64,000 nt of DNA, taken from NCBI GenBank assembly GCA_001630475.1, contig KV419395.1:872753-936752 (forward strand). The letters run 5' to 3'. Under the pieces are notes generated by a model. That model was given only the letters and a program-made list of their open reading frames with translations. It ran no database searches and had not been told where the DNA came from. How positions within the stretch are numbered: position 1 is the stretch's first letter; the number at the start of each line of letters is the position of its first letter. The translations under genes were made by a program, and so were the position numbers. The DNA comes from Sistotremastrum niveocremeum HHB9708. Lineage: Eukaryota; Basidiomycota; Agaricomycetes; Sistotremastrales; Sistotremastraceae. Below are positions 31,174 through 40,551 of this stretch, one piece after another.

Positions 31174-32513
31174 ATGCCGTCACTACTCATTTTAGGCGCA
31201 ACAGGTGCCCTTCGATTTTCGCTTGCAACTCGTGTCAAGTGAACTAAAATTGCTCCGTTGTAGGATATATTGGAGGTGAAGCTGGAAAATTATCGGGATA
31301 CTTGGCTCATCTACTCATCTTCGATCAGGCTCCATACTGAGAGCCATTCGAGAGGCTCACCCACAAATTGAAATCACGGCCTTGGTTCGTTCTTCGACTG
31401 ACATCCATGCGGTGAAGTCTCTCGGCGTCCGAGTCGTCCATCTCAATACCAGTGATCTATCTCAAGTTTCTGCGGCCTGCAGCAGCGTAGACATTGTTGT
31501 CAATGCAGCAGATGCGGACAATCTCCCCCTCACGTGCAGTGTCCTGCGTGGTCTCCGTCATAGATATGCGGAGGGGAAGTCCGCGAAGCGAAAGCCTATT
31601 CTAATTCACACATCTGGCACAGGAGTCGTCGCAGACGATGCCGAAGGCACATTCACGGACTACGCGAAAAAAGTTTGGAATGTAGGCTACTCAATTCCTG
31701 CATCCGTGATCTGCTTTCTGAGGACAAACAGGACAACGTCGAAGAAGATATAGAAGCCATAAGTCCCTCTCAGCCTCACAGAAACGTGGACCTCGAGTCA
31801 GTACAGCTGCACTTGGCAGTGGCTCTCGATCTCTAGCCATTTCAATCGCTGACATTAACATGGATAGAATTTTTGCAGCCGACCGCGAGGGTTATGTATC
31901 GACGTACATCATTGCTCCATCGACAATCTATGGATATGGAAGTGGACCTGTCAATAAGCTGTCTCAACAAATCCCCGGTTTAATACGCTTAGCGGTTGAA
32001 CGAAGGCAGGCCGTTTTTGTTGGAAAAGGCACTAATGTCTGGAATAATGTCTGTGTCACCATGCTGCATTGTGCGACGTTGCGTGCACACACTGATTTGG
32101 GCACGATCTTAGGTACACATACAAGATCTTGGAGACCTCTACCTTCTTGTCTTGAAATTGGCACTGTCTGGGGACGGCAGCGGGTCGCCTTATTCACGTT
32201 TTTATTGGGCAAGTGCAGCCGAACACGCATGGGGTGATGTGGTAAAAGCCATGGCACCCGTTCTATACAAGATACGAGCGGTCGATGCTCCGGATGCTTT
32301 TGGAGTGCCATTGTCTGGAGCACCAAACCAAGTGTTTGTTTGACCTACTACATTGATCTACTAGTATGATATAACTCAGCATTCTCTAGATTCACAGCAA
32401 ATAACTCAAGGACAATTTCTGAGAGAGGATTTGAATTAGGGTGGAAGCCTTCTCGACCCTCAGTATTTGATACTTTGGAACATGACGTCAAAACAACCTT
32501 GACAAGAATTTGA
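31174..32513 (+). CDS. NAD(P)-binding Rossmann protein (NmrA/epimerase-like)
   Basis: A Rossmann-fold dehydrogenase-like protein. It begins MPSLLILGATGYIGGSILRA, a GATGxxG dinucleotide-binding motif, followed by ITALVRSS. Later parts are VDIVVNAADADNLPL, PILIHTSGTGVVADDAEG, YVSTYIIAPSTIYGYGSG, FVGKGTNVWNN, VHIQDLGDLYLLVLK and FYWASAAEHAWGDVVKAMA. Similar proteins are common in Agaricomycetes and act as NmrA-like or nucleoside-diphosphate-sugar-epimerase-like reductases; the substrate is unknown. Several tiny introns (one about 43 nt) make it look broken at first. Using donors at GTCAGT (near 31796) and GTCTGG (near 32313) gives an unbroken product ending ERGFELGWKPSRPSVFD and TGA at 32511-32513. 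The intron inside YIGG splits the Gly motif region. Confidence 0.78.
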
Positions 32514-32704
32514 AAAGTTGCTTGACCCTCGCCTCAGCCGAGTCTAGAAGGGTAGAATTTGAGACATAGATACATCGACCAGGAGAAAATACCGAGAGAA
32601 GAGATGGAAAAAGAGATATGGTCATAGACTATACACTAAACATATACTGAACACAAAGGGTTTGATTGATCTGAAAAAAACCTTGGACCTATTCACGAAG
32701 GATT

Positions 32705-33383
32705 TCACACCCATTGGGCCTTATCCCAGGACGGATCCTGCAGAAAGGCGCAGAGGACCTTGCTTCCCGTCTGAGATCAAGAAGTCAGAGGAGGACTACA
32801 GAGGAGATATCTGAAACAGACCTGCAAAAGCGGATGGCCGGCGACAATGCTCAGGAATCGTTCCAACCCTTCCCGTCGAGATTCGATCACTTCGTCGGAG
32901 AATCTGTTGGTAAAGACTTTGCCAGGAAGAGGAGGGATATTGACTCGAGTAGATTCGCGTTCAAGTATATCACGGAATGCCTCGAAGTCCGAGTATCGCC
33001 TTCGTACAAGAGAGTGTCGTAGCTTGAAAGCAGGGATATTGGTCTTTGACATGGTTCTAGCATAGTACATCCCTCGGAAATCCAGTGAAACCGACCTTGC
33101 ATACTACTTCATAATCAGTATACATTTTGCGCCCGAAGCCTGCCTTTCAACTGAGATCAACTGAGGTCGAGCTGAGGTGAGATGTTTACCATGCGTCTGC
33201 GGATTCCGTACTTCAATTTCCAAGAAACTTTCCGGAACACTGTACATTTCTTCAATCTGACCAGTGCATCAGAACTTCACGAAGTTGATGGCCAAGTCCA
33301 AAGAGAAATGAGTATACCGTCTGCTCTCTCCCCGAGAGTCTAGGTTCGTCCCAGTGGCTTGCAAAAGGTGAGACGGTGGTCAT
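32705..33383 (-). CDS. SNX3: Sorting nexin 3 (Grd19-like PX protein)
   Basis: SNX3/Grd19 binds PI3P on endosomes and works with retromer in cargo recycling. Joined exons give [85 protein letters not shown]-like and [19 protein letters not shown], ending [24 protein letters not shown] and PPLPGK are the phosphoinositide-binding motifs of PX domains. The length (about 160 aa, PX alone) is that of SNX3. The start is ATG at 33383 and the stop is TGA at 32705-32707. Four introns, one only about 40 nt, are needed. It converges on the Rossmann gene. Confidence 0.9.
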
Positions 33384-33665
33384 GGTTCCAACAATAAGAG
33401 CTGATGGTGGGCTGTGCAAACCAGCAAGATAGTGAGTAATGACAGTCAGGAGCGAAACGGCAGTTGCCGCATTCGCTTCGTATCGGCGCAGGCGCTTTCC
33501 CGATCACAATTGCACAGTTCCTAGTTAAGTTATGGAAGGTCTAATGTCCTAAGGGTGGATACACGAAATAGGTAGTCCTATATTATAGTACATCCAACTT
33601 GGGCCAAACCCAATTTTGTGCGAGTCGAATGCTATAGAAAATTCCCAGCATTCATTTCTTCAAGT

Positions 33666-36302
33666 TTATCGTGGAGGCGGGTATCTTTCGCGATAATTAT
33701 CATACGGTGATCGTGGACGTCTGTCGGGAGGCGGGTAGATCTCTCGCCCAGGCGGTGGAGGCGGTGGATATATCCCAGGAGCATCACGAGGAGGATGAGT
33801 ACCCGAGAACGGAGGACTAGCAGGACGGGGTGGATACTCATTGGCATATCGTGCCCGACGCGCATCTTCGGAAGGAGGATATAGAGGATGTTCGTCTCTG
33901 AAGCGTTTCGCAGGACGATGATCAACATCCCGGACGCCACGTGGAGACCCAGGACGAAGAAGTGGACTGGGACTGCGTGGTCTCACGCGACTGTCGCGAG
34001 GGTAGTTTTCTTCGGGGTAATACCTGGGGCGATCAACGTCGACGGGGGGCGCTCTGGCATCATTATTAAAGCCCTCGCCGGACGGAGGTGGTGGAGGGAC
34101 AAAGCGGTCAATGGATCGGCGAGGAGGGGGGCCAGCCCACCTATCCGGCGAGACAGGTCGTGAATATTTGCTCTCCTCCCAATCACGTCGACTTTCGGAA
34201 GGCTCCAAACGTTCTCCTGGAGCGTCTCGGAATGGTCTGTCACGGTCCCAGCTTCTTTCTGGGTCCCGATAATAGGATCCTCTGCCTCTGTCTTCAGGCC
34301 GCCCACGCCATTCACGATCTGGTGAGGTAGGCGGCGGATATTGAGCAGGGTAAGAAGAATATCCCGCAGCTCGGGGAGGAAACGGTTCTCTCCAACGGGA
34401 GTCAGGCAAACTCCTATCATCTCGCATATCCCTGCTATATCTGCCACTCTCATTATCAAGCTTAGAATCATTAGGGTACGGCCTTTCGGAGAGCGTCGGT
34501 TGAGCAGCACCAGACTGAATCTCGGTTCGTCTCTGCTCGGGTTCGTGTCGTCTCGGTGAAGGGACACGACTGTGAGGCGGGACGACGCGTTGAGATCTAT
34601 TATCAGGAGTACTAGTGGAATCAAGCGGTGCGTTATTCCCAACGGCAGCGGGACGAGCCTCTATGGGGTCGGGACGCCTGCCACGATCGTCAGCAGGAGG
34701 GAGAGGAGGTCTGGCATCCGAATTGACTCGAGACCGATTCTCGGGGCCCCGTTCGGGGGGAGCAGCAGGACGAGCGACAGGTGAACGACCCTGAACTACG
34801 GGGCCTGCGTTGCGATCGACATCTATCAAAGACTGAACTCGTCCAGGTACTGACTCGGATGTTGGAGGTCGTTCATCATGTTGGAGTCTGGAGCGGTCGC
34901 CAGAAGGAGGGGGACGAGATAGAGGTACTTCAACGGGCTCCTGCTTGGGAGGTCTCTCTGTGCCACCCGGGGTACGGTACCCATCAGAGCGACCGTGGAC
35001 CGGCGGACCTCGCGGCGTCGGAGGACCGCGACCATGGCTGTCATTTGCAGGAGGCGGAAGAGTTCGAACCGGAGGAGGGGGTCCTCTTGCGCTAGGAGGT
35101 CCACGATCTGACGACTTGGGATCTGGACGCCGATCGCTGAGGTTTGTTGCTTCTGGCCTGAAATCACTTCTGTAAGAGTCTGACATGCGCCTGTCTGGTC
35201 CCCTGTTATCAACGTGACGAGCATCACTGCCAACCACAGGAGGAGGACCACGAGACACTGAAGGAACATCTTGGCTCCGGGGATATCTATCATCTGGGGG
35301 AGGACGTATATCAGGGCGGCGGAGTCTGTCGTCTCGGTCGCGATCAGAGTCTGTCTCTCGGTCGCGCTCTCTTTCATATCCCAACGGCCGTTGGTCTCCT
35401 TGTCGTGAATCCATCAGTGGACGAATGTCTTGCCGAGGAGGGAGGTTCGGCCGTGGAAGGTCTTGACGGGGCCGATCGTAACTAGCAAAGGACCGATTGG
35501 GAAAATCATCATTGCGACGGTAAGATGGCGGTCCGTGACGCATGCGATCATCCAGAGACTCGCGATCTGGACGAGGGTCATCTCTCTGAAAACTACCATT
35601 AGGCCTGGAGGAAACGACCGTTTGACCCGTATTCTGTCGAGAAGGAGGTGGACCATTGACAGATCTCGATGACGGCAAATTGTTGCTGGGCCGGAGCGAT
35701 GCTTCATTAGAGAAATCGTTGGTGTTAGCCACAGCTCTCGCATCACTGCCGGCAGCGACGTCGCTCCGGTTAGAGGACTTTGCAGCAACCGCAGCGCTTT
35801 GACTTTCAGTTCGGGACATCGGAGCACCGTTGGAAGGCAAGGTAGAAGGAGGCACAGTCTTGCTGGAGGGAAGCTCGGAAGACTCAAGGCTCTGTACAGT
35901 TTTTGTAGAATCGTTCGGTTGAGAAGACGCCAAAGCATAGTTCTGAGGGTCTGGTTGGTTCACAGTAGCTTCTGCGGGCTGTCCGGCACCAAATCCAAGA
36001 TGAAGGTCCATCAACGCTGCAGGCTGTGGTGTAGCTTTGTATACAGGGTGTTGCCCCATAAGTATCATTTTCTTGAGCTCACGCAGCTTCTCCAGGTCAG
36101 ATAGGTGGGCAAGATGCTGGAAAGGATCTGATATGGCTGTTGAAGACGGAGCATAATTTGTATCATTGGGTCTGGAGGGTTGGTGTTGGTGGGATTGGTG
36201 AGATATAGATTGCTGACTCCCAGAATAATTCTGTTGATACTGCGACTGATTGGAAGGTGGACCACCGTACTGATTTGAGGGTGGGTATGTCAAGGGTGCC
36301 AT
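33666..36302 (-). CDS. Large disordered Pro/Arg/Asp-rich protein of unknown function
   Basis: A single 878-codon exon. Residues 60-110 hold the only folded-looking part (DPFQHLAHLSDLEKLRELKK, MILMGQHPVYK), a likely short helix. The rest is low complexity: Ser/Gln-rich at the start, then hundreds of residues dominated by Pro, Arg, Asp and Ser, with repeated RDRP, DRRP and RGPPPP-like pieces. It ends in a Tyr/Pro/Arg-rich tail (PPPPPPGREIYPPPDRRPRS). The composition suggests a nuclear RNA-associated or condensate-forming protein, but that is inference; I recognise no named family. The initiation codon overlaps the stop of an upstream ORF (TAATG at 36304-36300). The base composition does not differ obviously from its neighbours. 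Confidence 0.7.
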   Translation of the reverse strand: MAPLTYPPSNQYGGPPSNQSQYQQNYSGSQQSISHQSHQHQPSRPNDTNYAPSSTAISDPFQHLAHLSDLEKLRELKKMILMGQHPVYKATPQPAALMDLHLGFGAGQPAEATVNQPDPQNYALASSQPNDSTKTVQSLESSELPSSKTVPPSTLPSNGAPMSRTESQSAAVAAKSSNRSDVAAGSDARAVANTNDFSNEASLRPSNNLPSSRSVNGPPPSRQNTGQTVVSSRPNGSFQRDDPRPDRESLDDRMRHGPPSYRRNDDFPNRSFASYDRPRQDLPRPNLPPRQDIRPLMDSRQGDQRPLGYERERDRETDSDRDRDDRLRRPDIRPPPDDRYPRSQDVPSVSRGPPPVVGSDARHVDNRGPDRRMSDSYRSDFRPEATNLSDRRPDPKSSDRGPPSARGPPPPVRTLPPPANDSHGRGPPTPRGPPVHGRSDGYRTPGGTERPPKQEPVEVPLSRPPPSGDRSRLQHDERPPTSESVPGRVQSLIDVDRNAGPVVQGRSPVARPAAPPERGPENRSRVNSDARPPLPPADDRGRRPDPIEARPAAVGNNAPLDSTSTPDNRSQRVVPPHSRVPSPRRHEPEQRRTEIQSGAAQPTLSERPYPNDSKLDNESGRYSRDMRDDRSLPDSRWREPFPPRAAGYSSYPAQYPPPTSPDREWRGRPEDRGRGSYYRDPERSWDRDRPFRDAPGERLEPSESRRDWEESKYSRPVSPDRWAGPPPRRSIDRFVPPPPPSGEGFNNDARAPPVDVDRPRYYPEENYPRDSRVRPRSPSPLLRPGSPRGVRDVDHRPAKRFRDEHPLYPPSEDARRARYANEYPPRPASPPFSGTHPPRDAPGIYPPPPPPGREIYPPPDRRPRSPYDNYRERYPPPR

Positions 36303-36586
36303 TACTGATAAGGAGAGTCAGATGATAGATGTGGCTTTGCAACGTTTTGCGAGGCAGAGATTGCAGATATGCCCAATAACTGAGAAAAAAATTGTGAGAT
36401 ACAAGTCGGACAAGCCGTCAGTTGACATACATGAGATAAGATCGACCGTCTGAGTAGATAGTCGTACAATCCGAGAGCTAGCTCCGAACAGATGGCAGCG
36501 ATTTTGGTGCTCAACAGGGTGACCAATATTGCTGGTTGTAGTTCGGAGTAAAAGTCTGCTGGCGGAGTGTAGACACTTGTTTGCAT
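36302..36586 (-). CDS. Upstream ORF (77 aa if spliced) overlapping the next start codon by TAATG
   Basis: An ATG at 36586 opens a frame reading MQTSVYTPPADFYSELQPAI and KIAAICSELALGLYDYLLRR. It continues across a canonical 51-nt intron (GTATGTCAACTGAC to TTTTTTTCTCAG, about 36430-36380) and ends in HLSSDSPYQ. Its TAA shares one base with the ATG of the 878-aa gene. Spliced it encodes 77 aa, unspliced 94 aa, both open. It may be a regulatory uORF in a spliced 5' leader, a small protein made from a dicistronic mRNA, or a chance ORF. I do not recognise the peptide. Confidence 0.35.
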   Translation of the reverse strand: MQTSVYTPPADFYSELQPAILVTLLSTKIAAICSELALGLYDYLLRRSILSHVCQLTACPTCISQFFSQLLGISAISASQNVAKPHLSSDSPYQ

Positions 36587-36689
36587 CAGTTGACACCCGC
36601 TTCAAACATGAGAATTCAATGATTAATTACACGCTGCTTATCGACTTCACACAAATCTAGTCTAAACGTATGACTCCAGTGCTCTACAC

Positions 36690-39255
36690 TCAATCGACAT
36701 CCATCTCAGGCTTTGCCTCCGGTTCGGCGCCGTTGGCAGCAGGATCAGGCGTTTGAGTTCCCTTGGGAGGAGGAGTCTCTGTTCCGCCAGTGGCCTCAAC
36801 TTTCGGTTTGGGCTTTGGCCTGCTAAGAATAGGCGACGCGAAATACACTATCTCCTCGCGCTTCTTCTTCATTTCCTCAGCCGTGAACACCGGATCCACG
36901 TTCTTGGGGCGCTCAGCCTGACGAGCACTCTGGTCATCCAGCCACTTCTGAGCGGTGGCGCATTTCTCGACGATGGCCTGCTTGTCTTTGGTATCTATGT
37001 GGGAGTAGCGCTCTTCGTCGGACGTAGCTTGCGAAAGAAAAGTATTTATCGTTTCGCGGAGCTGGCTCATGGCGCGCGGACGTTCTTCGGCCTCGCGGTA
37101 TCGGTTGGCGATGGGTTCGCCCAGTGCTTTGAGAGCATCCAATTTCGATACGTAGGCGGATTTGGTGGCGTCTTCTCCTTCTTCGGTATAGAGCCAGTCT
37201 TCAGCTTCTTGTAAAGCCACAAGCAACTGTTGTTTCTCGGCAGGCTGCACGAAGGCTGCGTAGCGCTCGTCCAGCTTTCCTCGAGTATCGTACACATACT
37301 CCTCCAAAGCATTTTTGCGGTCCTAACAAATAGTCAATATCGCTGTAATGTCGAATTTTCATACTTAACATACCTCGGTATCCATAACGAGCTTGTCGGA
37401 GGCATGCATCTGTGCTTCCTGCTCCTTGAAAGTGTCTAACAGTGTTGGCTCGAGGCCCGTAGTGCCAACGACGAATGGGACATCCTTCTTCTTCAGAGCC
37501 TTCTTCTTCTTCGGCTTTTCGCCTTCAGCAGCGGGAGCCTCGCCATCGACTTCCATGGAGGTTTCCTCCTTGTCGATGAGCTCTTCGGTGTGACTGCTCG
37601 CGAACTCCAAGACACCGTGTATGTTCAGTCGTGTCTTAACCTTGACCTGAGCAAGGTCGCCTGATGCGGGGACTTCGACGCCTTTTGCGGAGAATCTTCC
37701 GATCCAAGGGTTGACGGCGCCTGGAAGCGTTGACGGTTCTGCGTAAGATGCTTCGACTTCAAACGGTCCATTGCGATAGAAAGTGAGGATTTTAGAGCTT
37801 GGGAGAGCGTTCCCTCGTGGGAAGACTAAGAGTTCGGTATCTTCATCTGGGTCAGCGGGTGACTTGGCCCAGGTGACTTTGATGGGGTAAGGGTTGATGT
37901 CGTGGACGGCGAAGTCACGAACGCGGAAGACGGGTGACAACATTGCACAGGCAAACGTAGCGCCACGAGCAATTGCCTCATCTTGATTGAGTGTGAAGGA
38001 GAGGGTCTTGCCAGGGAAAATGGCTTGGATACGTGCCTTGATAGAAGGAACACGAGTCGAACCTCCCACAAGTTCCACAGCATCTACGTCTTCGGGAGCT
38101 AAACCTGCCTCAGCCAGAGCAGCTTTGATGGGAGCCGCAACTCGTTCGAGGAGCCCTGAGATGAGGACCTCCAATTCATCTCTTGAGAGCTTAGAAGAAG
38201 CATCGACGTCGTTCATGATATTTTCAACATTCAGGATGGCTTCGGCGTTGGCAGACAACACCTTCTTCAGACGCTCGCAACCTGTCACCAGTCGGAATAC
38301 GGCTTTCGGGCTCGAGAGAACGTCGATTTTGTACTTTTCCTTGAATTGAGCCGCAAAGAATTGTACGAGGGCGTAGTCAATGTCGCGTCCGCCAAGATGA
38401 CGATCATAAGCCGTACTCTTGACATGGAGCTGTCCCTTGTTAAAGGCAACAACGGCGGCAGACAAGTTGGAATGGCCGACATCCACGAAAACGACGTGAC
38501 GAGGCTTTTCGCCTTCAGCAGGGAGGTCGGATTTGGTGATGCCGTAGCCCAAAGCGGTTGCTGTGGTATCATTGATCAATCGGAGGGTGTTTAATCCAGC
38601 GATAGCAGCGGCGTCAAGAGCGGCTCTTCGCTGAGTCTCAGTATACCACCCCGGAACAGCGATTACGACGTCAGAAGCGACGCCTTTCAATTCCTTCGAG
38701 GCGATGTCCCGTAGTTTTCCAAAATACATGGCGGCAAGTTGAGTTGATGTGAAGACAGTGGGTTCACCGCGGTAATTGACCTAAGGAACATCGAATGAAT
38801 CATGCAGAAACATGGTTTGTGTTGAGAGGAAATACCTTAACAGCGGTCGATCCATTAGCGTCAACGAGTTGTGCGTTAATGAATTTGCTCTCAATCTCCG
38901 TGATCTCAGGATCGGTTGAAGAACGACCCAGTAAGCGTTTTAACGAGCCGATGGTGTTTTTGAAGTTAGATGTTTCTTGAGTTTTTGCAGCCTCGCCAAT
39001 CGATCTCTGCTTCACGCCGAAGGAGATCAGAGATCTGTGCAGCAAAATTATGAGTACGAGCGCAACAAGCTGCTAGTAGAATTGATGAAACTTACGGCGT
39101 AGCCCTATTTGATACCTCATTAGTGATTATATCGATACCTCCACGTCTTGCTACACCGATCTAAAAGTGATATGTGAGCAAATAGCAATCGAACAAACCG
39201 ATCAGATACCGACCTTGCTTGCTAGCGAACCGAAATCAATACCGACAACAGTCAT
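36690..39255 (-). CDS. SSE1: Hsp110 nucleotide exchange factor/chaperone (Sse1-like)
   Basis: Hsp110 proteins are Hsp70 relatives that act as nucleotide exchange factors for cytosolic Hsp70. The N-terminus is MTVVGIDFGSLASKIGVARR, with later LISFGVKQRSIGEAAKTQE and LKRLLGR. The ATPase domain has VNYRGEPTVFTSTQLAAMYF, VIAVPGWYTETQRRAALDAA, LINDTTATALGYGITK, VFVDVGHSNLSAAVVAF and VELVGGSTRVPSIKARIQ. FxDVGHS in place of the Hsp70 FDLGGGT is typical of Hsp110. A charged loop (KPKKKKALKKKDVP) lies in the substrate-binding part, and the helical C-terminus ends PAANGAEPEAKPEMDVD. The start is ATG at 39255 and the stop is TGA at 36690-36692. Small introns interrupt the first exons; one lies near 37323-37372. 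A heat-shock element lies about 100 bp upstream. Confidence 0.93.
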
Positions 39256-39350
39256 GATTTGAGTGAATGAGGCGGAAGATGGAGGGAAGGGTTGCGATGA
39301 AAGATATAGCCCTTGCGCGCGTTTTTTTTTTGATATAGAGTGACGCGTGT

Positions 39351-39393
39351 TCGGAGTCCGAAAGGTACTTTCTGGCACCTTCTACAGATTTCC
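39351..39393. promoter_or_regulatory. Heat shock element array upstream of SSE1
   Basis: Five heat-shock-factor units lie in exact 10-bp register: TTC at 39351, GAA at 39361, and TTC at 39371, 39381 and 39391. The last three form a step-type element (TTC N7 TTC N7 TTC), and TTCGGAGTCCGAA is a 13-bp palindrome. The array lies 96-138 bp upstream of the Hsp110 ATG. HSF control of this gene class is well known; use of this site is inferred. Confidence 0.6.
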
Positions 39394-39530
39394 AAATAAC
39401 ACAATTGAGACTATCATTTAGGGCACAAGGGTATCGAACAGGTGTACAACGCTACAAACTACGCAGCAATCAAGGCCAGGGAATAAAAGAATGTTCTAGA
39501 CAATGAACAGAGTCAGAGGTGTTCGAGCGC

Positions 39531-40338
39531 TCAAGCTTTCGCCTCGGTAACGGGCTCCTTCTCATCACGGTAAACAGGAGGGTTCTCAATAGCATTCACG
39601 TCCTCGCGAAGCTCAATTTCCTGACGGCGTCCGCGGACTGCTCGTGCGGTCAGCATCAACAAGACCCAGGCCATTCTGATAAGAACGCCGATGCCGCAGC
39701 CTAATTTTGCATTAGTATTTTTAGATATTTTTAGACACACGGATAATGCTAGGAGAAGTGCCTACCCAACACAAATGCAACAGCGCGTCCCTCCCATTTG
39801 CCCAGTCTCATCAATGCGAAAGTGAGACGTTCAATGAAGTTGTGTTTTCCGTGATGGTGACCGTGATGGCGATGATGACGGATCGGGCGTCCATGGCCGT
39901 CAGGTGAGTTAGGTGCAAATGCACCAACTTCCACGATTTGGATGACCTCGACTTTCGAGGCAACCGCAACATCGTTGTTCGAGCTCTCCTCCGCCTTCGC
40001 AAACCCAAACATGTTGAGTACCTGGCTGGAGTATTTCAGGGCCTTGGCCCTCATACCACCGCACTTGGTGCGATGCTTGGGGCGAACTTGAACGGGGACA
40101 TTCTCCGGAGTCCATACACCATGATGTATCGGATCTGGGTGAGCACCGGTAGCGGCTTCAGAATTGCCATATGCTGCCACAGGAGCCAGAGGAGCAGCTG
40201 CAATAGAAGCGACTCCGATACGCATGCCATTTATGGGGGTGATAGCTAGATTCAAGAGTTCAGGCCGTGTTGCATACGTAGAAATATCAATTTACCGCCA
40301 GCGCATCCTACAAGGAGAGTGAAAAGCGACAACTTCAT
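39531..40338 (-). CDS. Agaricomycete secretory-pathway protein, His-rich, single-pass
   Basis: The start at 40338 gives MKLSLFTLLVGCAGG, a signal peptide, interrupted early by an intron (about 40292-40256). The lumenal part contains a Pro/Thr region (HGVWTPENVPVQVRPKHRTK), MRAKALKYSSQVLNMFGFAK and a His-rich stretch (RPIRHHRHHGHHHGKHNFIE). It continues with ALMRLGKWEGRAVAFVLG. After one more intron comes a hydrophobic helix (CGIGVLIRMAWVLLMLTARA) and a cytosol-like acidic tail with PPVYRDEKEPV. I recall similar hypothetical proteins in mushroom genomes, without a known role. The His cluster could bind metal ions; that is inference. The last exon ends at 39531. Confidence 0.7.
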
Positions 40339-40551
40339 GTTCACAATGAGAAAGCTTCAAGATATAGTGGAGGTTCAGAGCAAGATTGTTTGAGAGCGGC
40401 TGACCCCGCAGGTTCGGGATGATCTTGATATGACTAAGCATTCGGCATCGAACGCTATGAATAGCTTATTGTACAATTTGTACAAATAAGATGTGCAGGT
40501 AACCAGGTACAATACAGCAAACGACGATCAAAGGTCAAGGTCATGCATAGA

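Noticed and set aside
31720-31890. Apparent frameshift in the Rossmann protein gene
   Set aside because: A GTCAGT donor near 31796 with an acceptor at GGATAG restores NVDLEIFAADREGYV in frame, so the gene looks intact.
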